DNA of 18,148 bases from the NCBI GenBank assembly GCA_003551265.1, contig PUMG01000006.1, positions 1 to 18,148 on the forward strand, given 5' to 3'. The translations under genes were made by a program, and so were the position numbers. A model generated the notes under the pieces. The model saw nothing but the letters and a program-made list of their open reading frames with translations. It ran no database searches and was not told the DNA's origin. Origin of the DNA: Halovenus sp. Lineage in GTDB: Archaea; Halobacteriota; Halobacteria; Halobacteriales; Haloarculaceae. Of this stretch, positions 1 to 6,438 are shown piece after piece (within the stretch, counting starts at the first letter, position 1; every line of letters starts with the position of its first letter).

Positions 1-120
1 CCAATCAACTCGCCCTGAAGTCGGGAACGCTGAACGGGAACGGCGATTTCACGCCTGCCTCTTCGTAGGCCAGACCGGGAGTTCACCGACAAACGCCGGC
101 CTTCAGGCCGGGGAAGTTGA
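1..120 (+). mobile_element. Right end of an IS200/IS605-type (IS1341-like) tnpB element, cut by the window edge
   Basis: The stretch ends in a perfect hairpin at 96-111 (CCGGCC, loop TTCA, GGCCGG) followed by GGGAAGTTGA. From memory, this resembles the right ends of haloarchaeal IS1341-type elements. The second reading frame encodes RPEVGNAERE, which resembles the C-terminal tail of haloarchaeal TnpB, and stays open through the hairpin. The third frame gives GDFTPASS and then a stop at 66-68. Both pieces resemble parts of TnpB tails, so a small frameshift near position 50 is possible. The element end abuts position 121, the first base of the complement of the next gene's stop codon. The tnpB body lies outside the window, so intactness cannot be judged. 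The assignment rests on motif recall without any alignment. Confidence 0.55.
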
Positions 121-136
121 TCACTCCTCACAGTCG
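1..136 (+). ncRNA. Possible 3' part of a TnpB guide RNA (reRNA/omegaRNA) reading out of the element
   Basis: In IS200/IS605 elements the TnpB guide RNA is transcribed from the 3' part of tnpB through the right-end hairpin, and its roughly 16-20 nt guide is the flanking host DNA. Sense-overlapping transcripts of IS1341-type tnpB genes are known in haloarchaea. Here the hairpin ends at 111 and the presumed element boundary is at 120/121, so the guide would start at about 121 and fall on the 3' end of the minus-strand regulator gene. The left part of the scaffold is outside the window. This is inferred from position and hairpin only. Confidence 0.25.
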
Positions 137-606
137 ACACACTCGACGGTGAGTGACTCCTGTTCGTATCGGCCGAGGACGTCACCCGAGCAGTACGGAC
201 AGGGTATCCCGATGTCGAACTTTGTCTGGTCGGCCATCTCTGTCGGTCGGTTGGCGAGGACTGTCTGATACAGGGCAATCGCGCTCGCCGTTGGAACGTA
301 CTGTGTGTCGACCTTCTCGACGTAGACGCCCCGGAGCTGTTGTAAGTGGTAGTTGAACTTGCCACTGTCTGCCACCCCGACCGCGTCCATCAACTCAGAG
401 TAGGACATCCCACGCTCGCGTTTCGTTTCGGCCATCGCGTCCGGGTCGAGCGCCGTCCACCGCTCGAAAAATGCCTCCAGAATCCCCAGTCGAAGTTCGT
501 GTGACAGCAACGAGAACGCGGTCATGTCGACCCTGCCGTCTGTCCCACTCATGTCGACCTCGCTGTCTGTCGTGGTCATGTCGACCTCGCTGTCTGTCGT
601 GGTCAT
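121..606 (-). CDS. ArsR-like winged-helix regulator with C-terminal zinc ribbon
   Basis: Likely DNA-binding transcriptional regulator. After a repetitive N-terminus, residues from about 28 on (MTAFSLLSHELRLGILEAF) match the start of a haloarchaeal winged-helix domain. The recognition region contains YSELMDAVGVADSGKFNYHL, and a GVYVEK wing follows. The C-terminus carries two CxxC pairs (CPYC and CVDC) forming a zinc-ribbon knuckle. Four in-frame ATGs (ending at 606, 579, 552 and 525) are created by a 27-bp tandem repeat. The first three are each preceded by an SD-like GAGGT about 4 nt upstream. The domain needs only the 134 residues from 525, so the true start is uncertain and the longest form is given. 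The gene is divergent from the M23 peptidase and its stop touches the transposon end. Its target is unknown. Confidence 0.75.
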   Translation of the reverse strand: MTTTDSEVDMTTTDSEVDMSGTDGRVDMTAFSLLSHELRLGILEAFFERWTALDPDAMAETKRERGMSYSELMDAVGVADSGKFNYHLQQLRGVYVEKVDTQYVPTASAIALYQTVLANRPTEMADQTKFDIGIPCPYCSGDVLGRYEQESLTVECVDCEE

Positions 607-629
607 GTTGACCTCGCTGTCCCAGTCAT
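526..629 (-). repeat. 27-bp tandem repeat, about four units, each with a start codon and SD-like motif
   Basis: Units lie at 526-552 (diverged), 553-579 and 580-606 (identical), and 607-629 (diverged, 4 nt shorter). On the minus strand each intact unit starts with ATG, encodes MTTTDSEVD and ends with GAGGTCGAC, so that GAGGT sits just before the next unit's ATG. The 4-nt loss in the outermost unit puts its ATG (627-629) out of frame. The intact units are a multiple of three, so gain or loss of a unit would keep the frame and only change N-terminal length and the number of start sites. Confidence 0.9.
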
Positions 630-690
630 GTTCGCGTGTTTGACTGACTGCACAATGAACGTCTCGACTGCTTGTGAAGCTCAGTTCTCA

Positions 691-699
691 AAATCTATA
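691..699 (+). promoter_or_regulatory. TATA-like element for the M23 peptidase gene
   Basis: AAATCTATA is centred about 32 nt upstream of the ATG at 727, in an otherwise GC-rich region. This spacing fits an archaeal TATA box with transcription starting at or within a few bases of the start codon. It supports 727 over the earlier in-frame ATGs at 628 and 655. No consensus BRE was recognised. Confidence 0.45.
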
Positions 700-726
700 C
701 GTGCGTCTCTGTCGAACGTTCTGTCG

Positions 727-2283
727 ATGCGAATAACGTCGTTTCACCTCGGCTTGCTCGGGTTGCTCGCGGTTCCCGGCTGGCTGTTCGAGTCACTCGC
801 GTTCATGCAGGTGTTCGGGCTGTTCTTCCTGTTCTTTCTCTGGCCGCTCGTCGCCCCGCTGTTCACCTGGGCGTTCGAGAGAGATGACAAGCCGCCGGAG
901 CCGATAGACTGGATTCACATGGGCGACTGGAGACTGTGGGTGAAAGCCTACGTCATGATCCCGCTGACGTTTCTCAATCCAGTGATCCTCACACAGGATG
1001 CGCTTCAAATGCTTGGGATGATTCCGGCGTACGTGCGCCACCGTGGTTCATTCCCGGCACCCGAAAGCTACGACCAGCGTGTCTCCTACCGGCTTCCGTT
1101 CGAGGGGACGTGGACAGTGGTCAACGGCGGCCACGAACGGACGGACTCACACTCGTGGTTTCCGGTGACTCAGCGCTACGCCTACGACTTCGTCATCACT
1201 GACGAGGACGGCCGGTCACGTCCGGAAGGAACGAGCGCAGTCGTCGAGAACTACTACTGCTACGACGAACCAGTCCTCGCACCAGCGGACGGAGTCGTTG
1301 TCGAGGCGTGGGATAGCGCAGCCGAGTCCAGACGTGCGGACGGTCTCTCTCATGTGGCAAAGCGAGACATCCGTGGCGGGTTCATCGTCATCCGGCACGC
1401 TCCCGGGGAGTTCTCCACTCTCGTTCACCTCGTGCCCGGAAGTCTGGCTGTCGAGGCTGGTGAGTACGTCGAGCACGGCCAGCAGGTCGGCCGGTGTGGC
1501 CACTCCGGCAACTCCAGCGAACCACACCTCCACTTTCAGGTGCAAGACCACCCACGGTTCGAACTGGCCGCCGGCCTTCCTGTTCGCTTCGACGACCTCG
1601 TCGTGGACTCACCGCTAGAGCGTGAGTATGACGAAGAGTGTGCGTCGACCGACGCCACGTCGGAGTCATCAACGAACGACTGTTCGGAGCGTTCATCCAA
1701 CCACAAACCGGACCTCTCACCCCTCGCGAAGGGGAAGAACGGCCACGGAGAGTTTCACTCCCGGACGTTCATTCGGCGCGGCCAGCGTGTGAAACACGCC
1801 GGTACAGAGACGAACGAAGCATCCGGAACGAACGAACCACCCGAGACAGGTCAGCCGAAGAAGTCGTCGACGGCTCTCTCGCCCGCACTCTCGCTGGGCC
1901 AGCGGTTCGCCTTCGGTCTCTGCGTCGCAGGCGTCGTTGCGTTCTTCGTCGGCATCGTCGCGTCCTGGGAGGTGATTGCTGCCCTCCTGGGTAGCAGCGT
2001 TGTTGCAGCAACAGCATTTCACTACTGGGTCAGGTTCCGACGAGAGGGGTACACGACGCGGGCAGGGTGGGCCGGGAGTGTGGTCGGTGTCAGTCTGGTT
2101 GCGGTCAGTGTCGCGCTCGCTGGCACGCTCGAATTCGGAGTCGGTGTCCAGTCACTGGGTGGGCTCTCGTTTATGTGTGGATTAGTGCTGTTCGTCGCCC
2201 TCGGCGAGTACGACCGCCTCCGATTGCGAACGTTGCTCGAAGCAAGCGAGGATGTCAATTCTCGACGAGTTCGACACCGGTGA
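727..2283 (+). CDS. Membrane-anchored M23-family (LytM/peptidase M23-like) metallopeptidase
   Basis: Predicted zinc endopeptidase domain of the M23 type between membrane segments (518 aa from the chosen start). Three hydrophobic stretches occur in the first 100 residues. The catalytic-like domain spans about 115-300: H142 and D154 in HSWFPVTQRYAYDF, then APADGVVVEAWD, GRCGHSGNS, and H267-L-H269 in EPHLHFQ, which matches the M23 HxH ligand motif. A Ser/Thr/Glu-rich linker of about 90 residues follows, and then about three or four C-terminal transmembrane segments. M23 enzymes classically cut peptidoglycan, which haloarchaea lack, so the substrate is unknown and could be a protein. The start at 727 was chosen from the TATA-like site and because hydrophobic sequence begins there; ATGs at 628 and 655 are possible. 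The 3' end overlaps the convergent kinase gene by 29 nt. Confidence 0.8.
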   Translation: MRITSFHLGLLGLLAVPGWLFESLAFMQVFGLFFLFFLWPLVAPLFTWAFERDDKPPEPIDWIHMGDWRLWVKAYVMIPLTFLNPVILTQDALQMLGMIPAYVRHRGSFPAPESYDQRVSYRLPFEGTWTVVNGGHERTDSHSWFPVTQRYAYDFVITDEDGRSRPEGTSAVVENYYCYDEPVLAPADGVVVEAWDSAAESRRADGLSHVAKRDIRGGFIVIRHAPGEFSTLVHLVPGSLAVEAGEYVEHGQQVGRCGHSGNSSEPHLHFQVQDHPRFELAAGLPVRFDDLVVDSPLEREYDEECASTDATSESSTNDCSERSSNHKPDLSPLAKGKNGHGEFHSRTFIRRGQRVKHAGTETNEASGTNEPPETGQPKKSSTALSPALSLGQRFAFGLCVAGVVAFFVGIVASWEVIAALLGSSVVAATAFHYWVRFRREGYTTRAGWAGSVVGVSLVAVSVALAGTLEFGVGVQSLGGLSFMCGLVLFVALGEYDRLRLRTLLEASEDVNSRRVRHR

Positions 2284-3691
2284 TTTCGAAGCGTGCGCCA
2301 CTCGCGTCACCCTCGACAAGGTCAACCTCCCAGTCGTGTGCACTGGCAACCTGTTTGACAATACTCAGTCCGAATCCAGTCCCGTCTTCCACAGACGAGT
2401 AGCCGCCTTCGAACACTCGCTCTCGGTCTTCTTCCGGGATGCCGGGACCGTCGTCGGTGACGTAGAACCCCTGTTCGTCCTGAAGCTCTCCTACTGTGAC
2501 GGTCACGTCAGTTCCGGCGTGTTCGACGGCGTTTCGGAACAGGTTCTCTACGAGCTGTCTGAGACGGCTGGGGTCCGCCTGAATCGTCAGTCCAGTCTCG
2601 ACGACTAGCGACGCCTCCGCTGTCTCGACGTTCCTCCAGCACTCTCCGATGAGTGTAGCGAGGTCGACCGGTTCGGTCTTCTGTACCTGTTTGCCCGCCC
2701 TGGCGAGGTCGAGCAACTCGTCGATGAGTTCGCTCATGCGCTCGTGAGCCTGCGCAACGGTGTCGAGATGCTCGCTGGTGCACTCCTCTCGGGCGAGTTC
2801 GACGTGACCCGCTGCGACGTTGAGCGGGTTCTGAAGGTCGTGGGAGGCGACGCTGACGAACTGGTCGAGCTGTTCGTTCTGGCGTTTTATCTCCTGTTCG
2901 CGCTCTTTGCGCTCGGTGATGTCCCGGATGTTCACCATCACGCCGTTGATGAGCGGGTCGTCGAGAAAGCTGCTCCCCCTGACTTCGAGCCAGCGAACCG
3001 ACCCGTCTTTGGCTATCGACTGGTACTCGACGGTCACCTCTTCGTCGGGATTCTCGACAGTTCTGAGAAAGCTGTTTACAGCGTCCTCGTGGTAGTCTGG
3101 GTGGATGTACTGGAAGGAGTTGGCTCCCACGACTTCCTCGGGTGTGTACCCCATGACACGCTCGATAGCGGGGGAGACGTAGCTGACTTGTCCATGACTG
3201 TCGACTATCAGAACGTAATCGGAGGAGTGTTCGAGGATGCGACTGTACCACTCTGAGCGTCGTTCGACCTCCCGTTCGGCCCGATACTGAGAGACCGCAT
3301 TCTGAATCCGATTCGCCAGCACTGTGTACTGGTCGGGGTTCGCCTCTTTCTGGATGTAGTCGGTGACGCCACGCGAGATGGCCTCGCTTGCTATTTCCTC
3401 ACTCCCTTTTCCGGTAAAAAGGATGAATGGTACCTCCGGTGAGACCTCTCGGACGGCGTCGAGAAAAGACAGCCCATCCATCCCCGGCATATCGTAATCG
3501 CTTACAATACAGTCGATGTTCTCTGTTTCGACCCTGTCGAGCGCACGCTGTGTGTCGTTCTCAGTGACGATATCGAACGCCTCCGACTCGCGCTCCAGAA
3601 ACGAATTAGTAAGTTCTGTGATACTGGGGTCGTCATCGAGATGGAGGATATGTATGGTGTCAGAAGACGAGCCAGTATCGGGTAGTACCAT
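2255..3691 (-). CDS. Response-regulator receiver / PAS / histidine kinase, cytosolic
   Basis: Single-protein signal transducer of 478 aa. Residues about 12-130 are a CheY-like receiver: acidic pocket D19-D21, phosphoacceptor D65 in SDYDMPGMDG, a conserved T in FILFTGKG, and K115 in YIQKE. Residues about 145-262 are a PAS domain ending in VNIRDITERK. Residues about 270-478 are a HisKA-HATPase module with H284 in SVASHDLQNP, N-box N387 in LFRNAVEHA, G1 DDGPGI (413-418) and G2 GTGFGLSI (437-444). No transmembrane segment is visible, so it probably senses intracellular cues or receives phosphate from another kinase. The start at 3691 (MVLPDTG) is 13 codons inside the longest reading frame and lies about 26 nt downstream of a strong TATA element. 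No cognate output regulator is adjacent. Confidence 0.9.
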   Translation of the reverse strand: MVLPDTGSSSDTIHILHLDDDPSITELTNSFLERESEAFDIVTENDTQRALDRVETENIDCIVSDYDMPGMDGLSFLDAVREVSPEVPFILFTGKGSEEIASEAISRGVTDYIQKEANPDQYTVLANRIQNAVSQYRAEREVERRSEWYSRILEHSSDYVLIVDSHGQVSYVSPAIERVMGYTPEEVVGANSFQYIHPDYHEDAVNSFLRTVENPDEEVTVEYQSIAKDGSVRWLEVRGSSFLDDPLINGVMVNIRDITERKEREQEIKRQNEQLDQFVSVASHDLQNPLNVAAGHVELAREECTSEHLDTVAQAHERMSELIDELLDLARAGKQVQKTEPVDLATLIGECWRNVETAEASLVVETGLTIQADPSRLRQLVENLFRNAVEHAGTDVTVTVGELQDEQGFYVTDDGPGIPEEDRERVFEGGYSSVEDGTGFGLSIVKQVASAHDWEVDLVEGDASGARFEITGVELVEN

Positions 3692-3712
3692 GTTTCTAAC
3701 CTGAACGAGAGC

Positions 3713-3722
3713 AATTATAAAT
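3713..3722 (-). promoter_or_regulatory. TATA box for the receiver-PAS-histidine kinase gene
   Basis: On the minus strand this reads ATTTATAATT, centred about 26 nt before the ATG at 3691. The strong AT-richness and exact spacing fit a leaderless archaeal transcript and decide the start codon. Confidence 0.65.
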
Positions 3723-3821
3723 ATTGGCAATCAGCCGAAGTCGACCGATAGCACTTTGTCTGGGAACACACTATCTCTGCGGTGTGTACAGCGACAGACC
3801 ACCGCGCTGTGACGAGGGCCA

Positions 3822-5192
3822 ATGACGCTCGACGCCGTCAAGCCGTACGACGACAGTCTCGTTTCGACAGTCGGAAGTCACGCGGTCGTCGTGGGTGCAG
3901 GAATGGCTGGACTGCTGACGGCACGGGTTCTCGCTGATGCGTTCGAGGCTGTGACACTAATCGAGCGTGACCCACTTTCACCAGAGCACGCAGTGCGTGA
4001 CGGTGTGCCACAGGGTCGTCACGCTCACGGGATGCTGGAGGCCGGGCGAGCCACCCTGGAGAGTCTCTTTCCAGGATACACACGAGCAGTCCGTGACGCC
4101 GGGGGCGTGATGGTCGACATGGCGACCGAATTCGACTACTACTACCGGGGTGAGAGTCTCGCTGATGGCTCCGATGAGCTCCCGACGCTCTGTGCGAGTC
4201 GCCCGCTTTTCGAGCAGATTGTTCGTCAGCGTGTTCTCTGTCTCGATGAGGTGAGTGTCCGCTCCGGATGTACGTTCACCGAGTATCTCATCGACGACGA
4301 CCGGACGACAGTTCGCGGTATCCGTCTCTCCGGTGAGGACGGCGACAGGGAAGAACTCACGGCGGACCTCGTCGTCGATGCGACGGGACGAGCATCCCGA
4401 ACACCCCGATGGCTCGAGCGTCAGGGATACCGTCCGCCCGAAGTTGAAGAGGTCACAATCGACCTCGCCTACAGCACTGTTCTCGTGGAGCGGTCACCTG
4501 AGCACTGCCGTGCCTGTCTCGTTGGTCCATCTCCGGAGTGTCCCCGTGGTGGTGCCTCGCTCCCTGCGGAGAACGACCAGCAGATACTGACGCTGTTCGG
4601 CATGAACGGCGACCACCCACCCACGACGTACCAGGAGTTTCTGGAGTTCGCTCGGTCGCTCCCTGCTCCCGAGTTCGAAGCGTTGCTCACAGAGAACGAA
4701 CTGGTTTCCGAGGAGATCCACCACTATCCCTTCCCGTCTAACCTGTGGCGTCACTACGAGCGACTCGACAGGTTTCCGGACGGACTACTCGTCACCGGAG
4801 ATGCGATTGCGAGTTTCAACCCCATCTACGGACAGGGTATGTCCGTCGCAGCGCTCGGTGCACTTCATCTCCACCACGCGCTTGCTGCCGGCACCCGAGA
4901 GAACCTCGCACCACGGTTTTTCCACCGGAGTGCGAACACTGTGAGTGACATCTGGCGTATGACCGTCAGTGCTGACTTCGAGTTCCCCCGAACTGAAGGA
5001 GAGAAACCCCGTGGCACCGATCTGGTCAACTGGTATCTCGACCGTCTCATGCACACTGCCTACACCGACGGGACCGTCGCCGATGTCTTCGCCCGCGTCC
5101 ACAGACTGGAGCAGTCACCGACAGCCCTCTTGCGCCCTTCGATTCTCTCCAGGGCACTCCTCCCACACGCGGTGTCTGAACGGCTCACTTGA
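3822..5192 (+). CDS. FAD-dependent oxidoreductase/monooxygenase-like protein
   Basis: Predicted flavoprotein of 456 aa with the p-hydroxybenzoate-hydroxylase/geranylgeranyl-reductase type fold. The N-terminal dinucleotide-binding motif is GAGMAG (25-30) with an acidic residue at E48 ending the second strand (LIERD). DATGR at 186-190 and the second FAD motif GDAIASFNPIYGQGM (326-340) are both clear. Such enzymes hydroxylate, epoxidise, halogenate or reduce hydrophobic substrates; the sequence does not reveal which. A GAGG sits 4 nt before the ATG. The gene converges on the terpene-synthase-like gene and their stop codons overlap over 8 nt, so it may act on an isoprenoid made by that neighbour. 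That link is inferred from synteny alone. Squalene epoxidase-like or halogenase-like activity are alternatives. Confidence 0.8.
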   Translation: MTLDAVKPYDDSLVSTVGSHAVVVGAGMAGLLTARVLADAFEAVTLIERDPLSPEHAVRDGVPQGRHAHGMLEAGRATLESLFPGYTRAVRDAGGVMVDMATEFDYYYRGESLADGSDELPTLCASRPLFEQIVRQRVLCLDEVSVRSGCTFTEYLIDDDRTTVRGIRLSGEDGDREELTADLVVDATGRASRTPRWLERQGYRPPEVEEVTIDLAYSTVLVERSPEHCRACLVGPSPECPRGGASLPAENDQQILTLFGMNGDHPPTTYQEFLEFARSLPAPEFEALLTENELVSEEIHHYPFPSNLWRHYERLDRFPDGLLVTGDAIASFNPIYGQGMSVAALGALHLHHALAAGTRENLAPRFFHRSANTVSDIWRMTVSADFEFPRTEGEKPRGTDLVNWYLDRLMHTAYTDGTVADVFARVHRLEQSPTALLRPSILSRALLPHAVSERLT

Positions 5193-6276
5193 GTCCGGTC
5201 GAAGCGAGGTGATACCGCAACACGTTCTCCATCCCTTCGATGAACGGTTCGAGGTCGACCGTCGACAGCTTGCGGTTGTACCACTGCAACTGGTGATAGT
5301 GCTGTTGCCAGCGCGCACGCAACGTCTGCTCGACACCCTGGTCTTTAATTCGCTCGACCAGTTCGTCTACCACTTCCTTCCCACCTTCACGCAACTGGTC
5401 GAGTTCTGCCCCGGTGATGACTCCGTTTTCGAGCGCATAGACGACCGGGCCGGAGCTATAGTCACCCTCGCGAAGCTCCCGTTCCCACGTACTCACCCAG
5501 TTGCCGATTCGAGCCATGAGCTGTGCCGTCCAGATTGCCTCGCGGAGCGTCGACAGGTCGTCACGGACCGCCAGAGGCGAGTGCATGAGGTCGATGTCTG
5601 CGTACGCGAACATCACCATGTTGTGTGATTCATACCGCAGCAGATCGGTCATCGTCACGAGGTCTGGGTGTTGAATCGCGAGCGCGCTGTACTCGATTGC
5701 GTTTATCGCCTGCTTGACGTCGAACCGAAGCAGGTCCGCGTACACCTCGTAATTCGGCGCACGCTGGAGACGGTCCACGAGAGTGTCCCACACCTGCTGT
5801 GCCACCTCGACGTACTCGGTGTCGACATCGTCTCTAGTGGTGTCCGGCGTCTGGTGTGCCGAGGGAATCTTCGCCAGTTCGACGAACGTCGCGTGGTCCT
5901 GGCGCTTTTCGAGCAGGTCGTCCAGCATCGTGATGAACAAAATAGTGATCGTCTTGTCGACTGGGACGGCATCGGTGAACTCCCGTTCGACACACGGGAG
6001 CGTGTTCTGTGGGGCGAGGCGATGAACCCACTGCCACATGAACACCGGCCGTGCGTCTTGCAGTTCGTGATACTCCTCCAGCAGTCGCTCGATGTCTGCT
6101 GGAAGGGGGTGTTCCTGAATCTCGGCTACAAACGCATCGACTGCTGACTGGTCGAGTCGGGAGGACCCGCCATTCGACAGCTCCGCGGTGAGCAGATTCG
6201 TGATGGTGCCGTCTAGCGACAGCTGCAGGTCGACCAACTGCTCGACGAGCAACGGTTGGTCGGACTCACGTTCCAT
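5185..6276 (-). CDS. Class I terpene-synthase-like protein
   Basis: A 363-aa, mostly helical protein with the hallmark motifs of class I terpene cyclases. These are DDxxE (D119, D120, E123 in MLDDLLEKRQD), a candidate pyrophosphate-sensor Arg R214 (LLRYESHN), an NSE-type motif N259/T263/E267 in NWVSTWERE followed by LREGD, and a C-terminal RY at 354-355. The DDxxE-to-NSE spacing is 140 residues, sensor-to-NSE 45 and NSE-to-RY 95. From memory, bacterial cyclases have about 140, 46 and 85-90. These residues would bind Mg2+ and the diphosphate of a prenyl substrate. Two differences from the textbook NSE are a Trp in place of the second residue and Thr in place of Ser. No second, class II DxDD motif is evident. 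The start at 6276 lies 28 nt from a TATA element; the reading frame continues 12 codons further upstream. The actual substrate and product are unknown. Confidence 0.65.
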   Translation of the reverse strand: MERESDQPLLVEQLVDLQLSLDGTITNLLTAELSNGGSSRLDQSAVDAFVAEIQEHPLPADIERLLEEYHELQDARPVFMWQWVHRLAPQNTLPCVEREFTDAVPVDKTITILFITMLDDLLEKRQDHATFVELAKIPSAHQTPDTTRDDVDTEYVEVAQQVWDTLVDRLQRAPNYEVYADLLRFDVKQAINAIEYSALAIQHPDLVTMTDLLRYESHNMVMFAYADIDLMHSPLAVRDDLSTLREAIWTAQLMARIGNWVSTWERELREGDYSSGPVVYALENGVITGAELDQLREGGKEVVDELVERIKDQGVEQTLRARWQQHYHQLQWYNRKLSTVDLEPFIEGMENVLRYHLASTGLK

Positions 6277-6299
6277 ACCTCTGGTAAGCCCGGCACATT

Positions 6300-6308
6300 G
6301 TATTAAAT
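6300..6308 (-). promoter_or_regulatory. TATA box for the terpene-synthase-like gene
   Basis: On the minus strand the core reads TTTAATA (6301-6307), centred 28 nt before the ATG at 6276. This fits leaderless transcription and supports the internal start. The 5+1+5 palindrome GTGACGGTCAC at 6315-6325 lies just upstream of this element, where a regulator could bind. Confidence 0.6.
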
Positions 6309-6403
6309 GCATGTGTGACGGTCACCCGAGCGTGGTTTCCTCCCCGACGGACTCCGTTGATCAAATTACGCCCGAGTGGATTGCTCACACCTCTCTCTTG
6401 CCG

Positions 6404-6414
6404 GTTTCTTTTTG
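6404..6414 (+). promoter_or_regulatory. T-rich TATA-like element for the Bax1-like gene
   Basis: A T-rich run (GTTTCTTTTTG) is centred about 30 nt before the GTG at 6439. It is the only AT-rich island at the expected distance and supports GTG 6439 as a leaderless start. The match to the archaeal TATA consensus is weak. Confidence 0.35.
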
Positions 6415-6438
6415 CCGAGCGAGCGCGCAGTCTCTGCT

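Noticed and set aside
628-726. Extended N-terminus of the M23 peptidase (ATG 628 or 655)
   Set aside because: The extra residues are not hydrophobic or conserved-looking, and the TATA-like element at 691-699 lies inside them, which points to the start at 727.
1617-1890. Low-complexity stretch in the M23 gene considered as a gene boundary or a frameshift
   Set aside because: The frame stays open and membrane segments follow, so it is better read as a hydrophilic linker within one protein.
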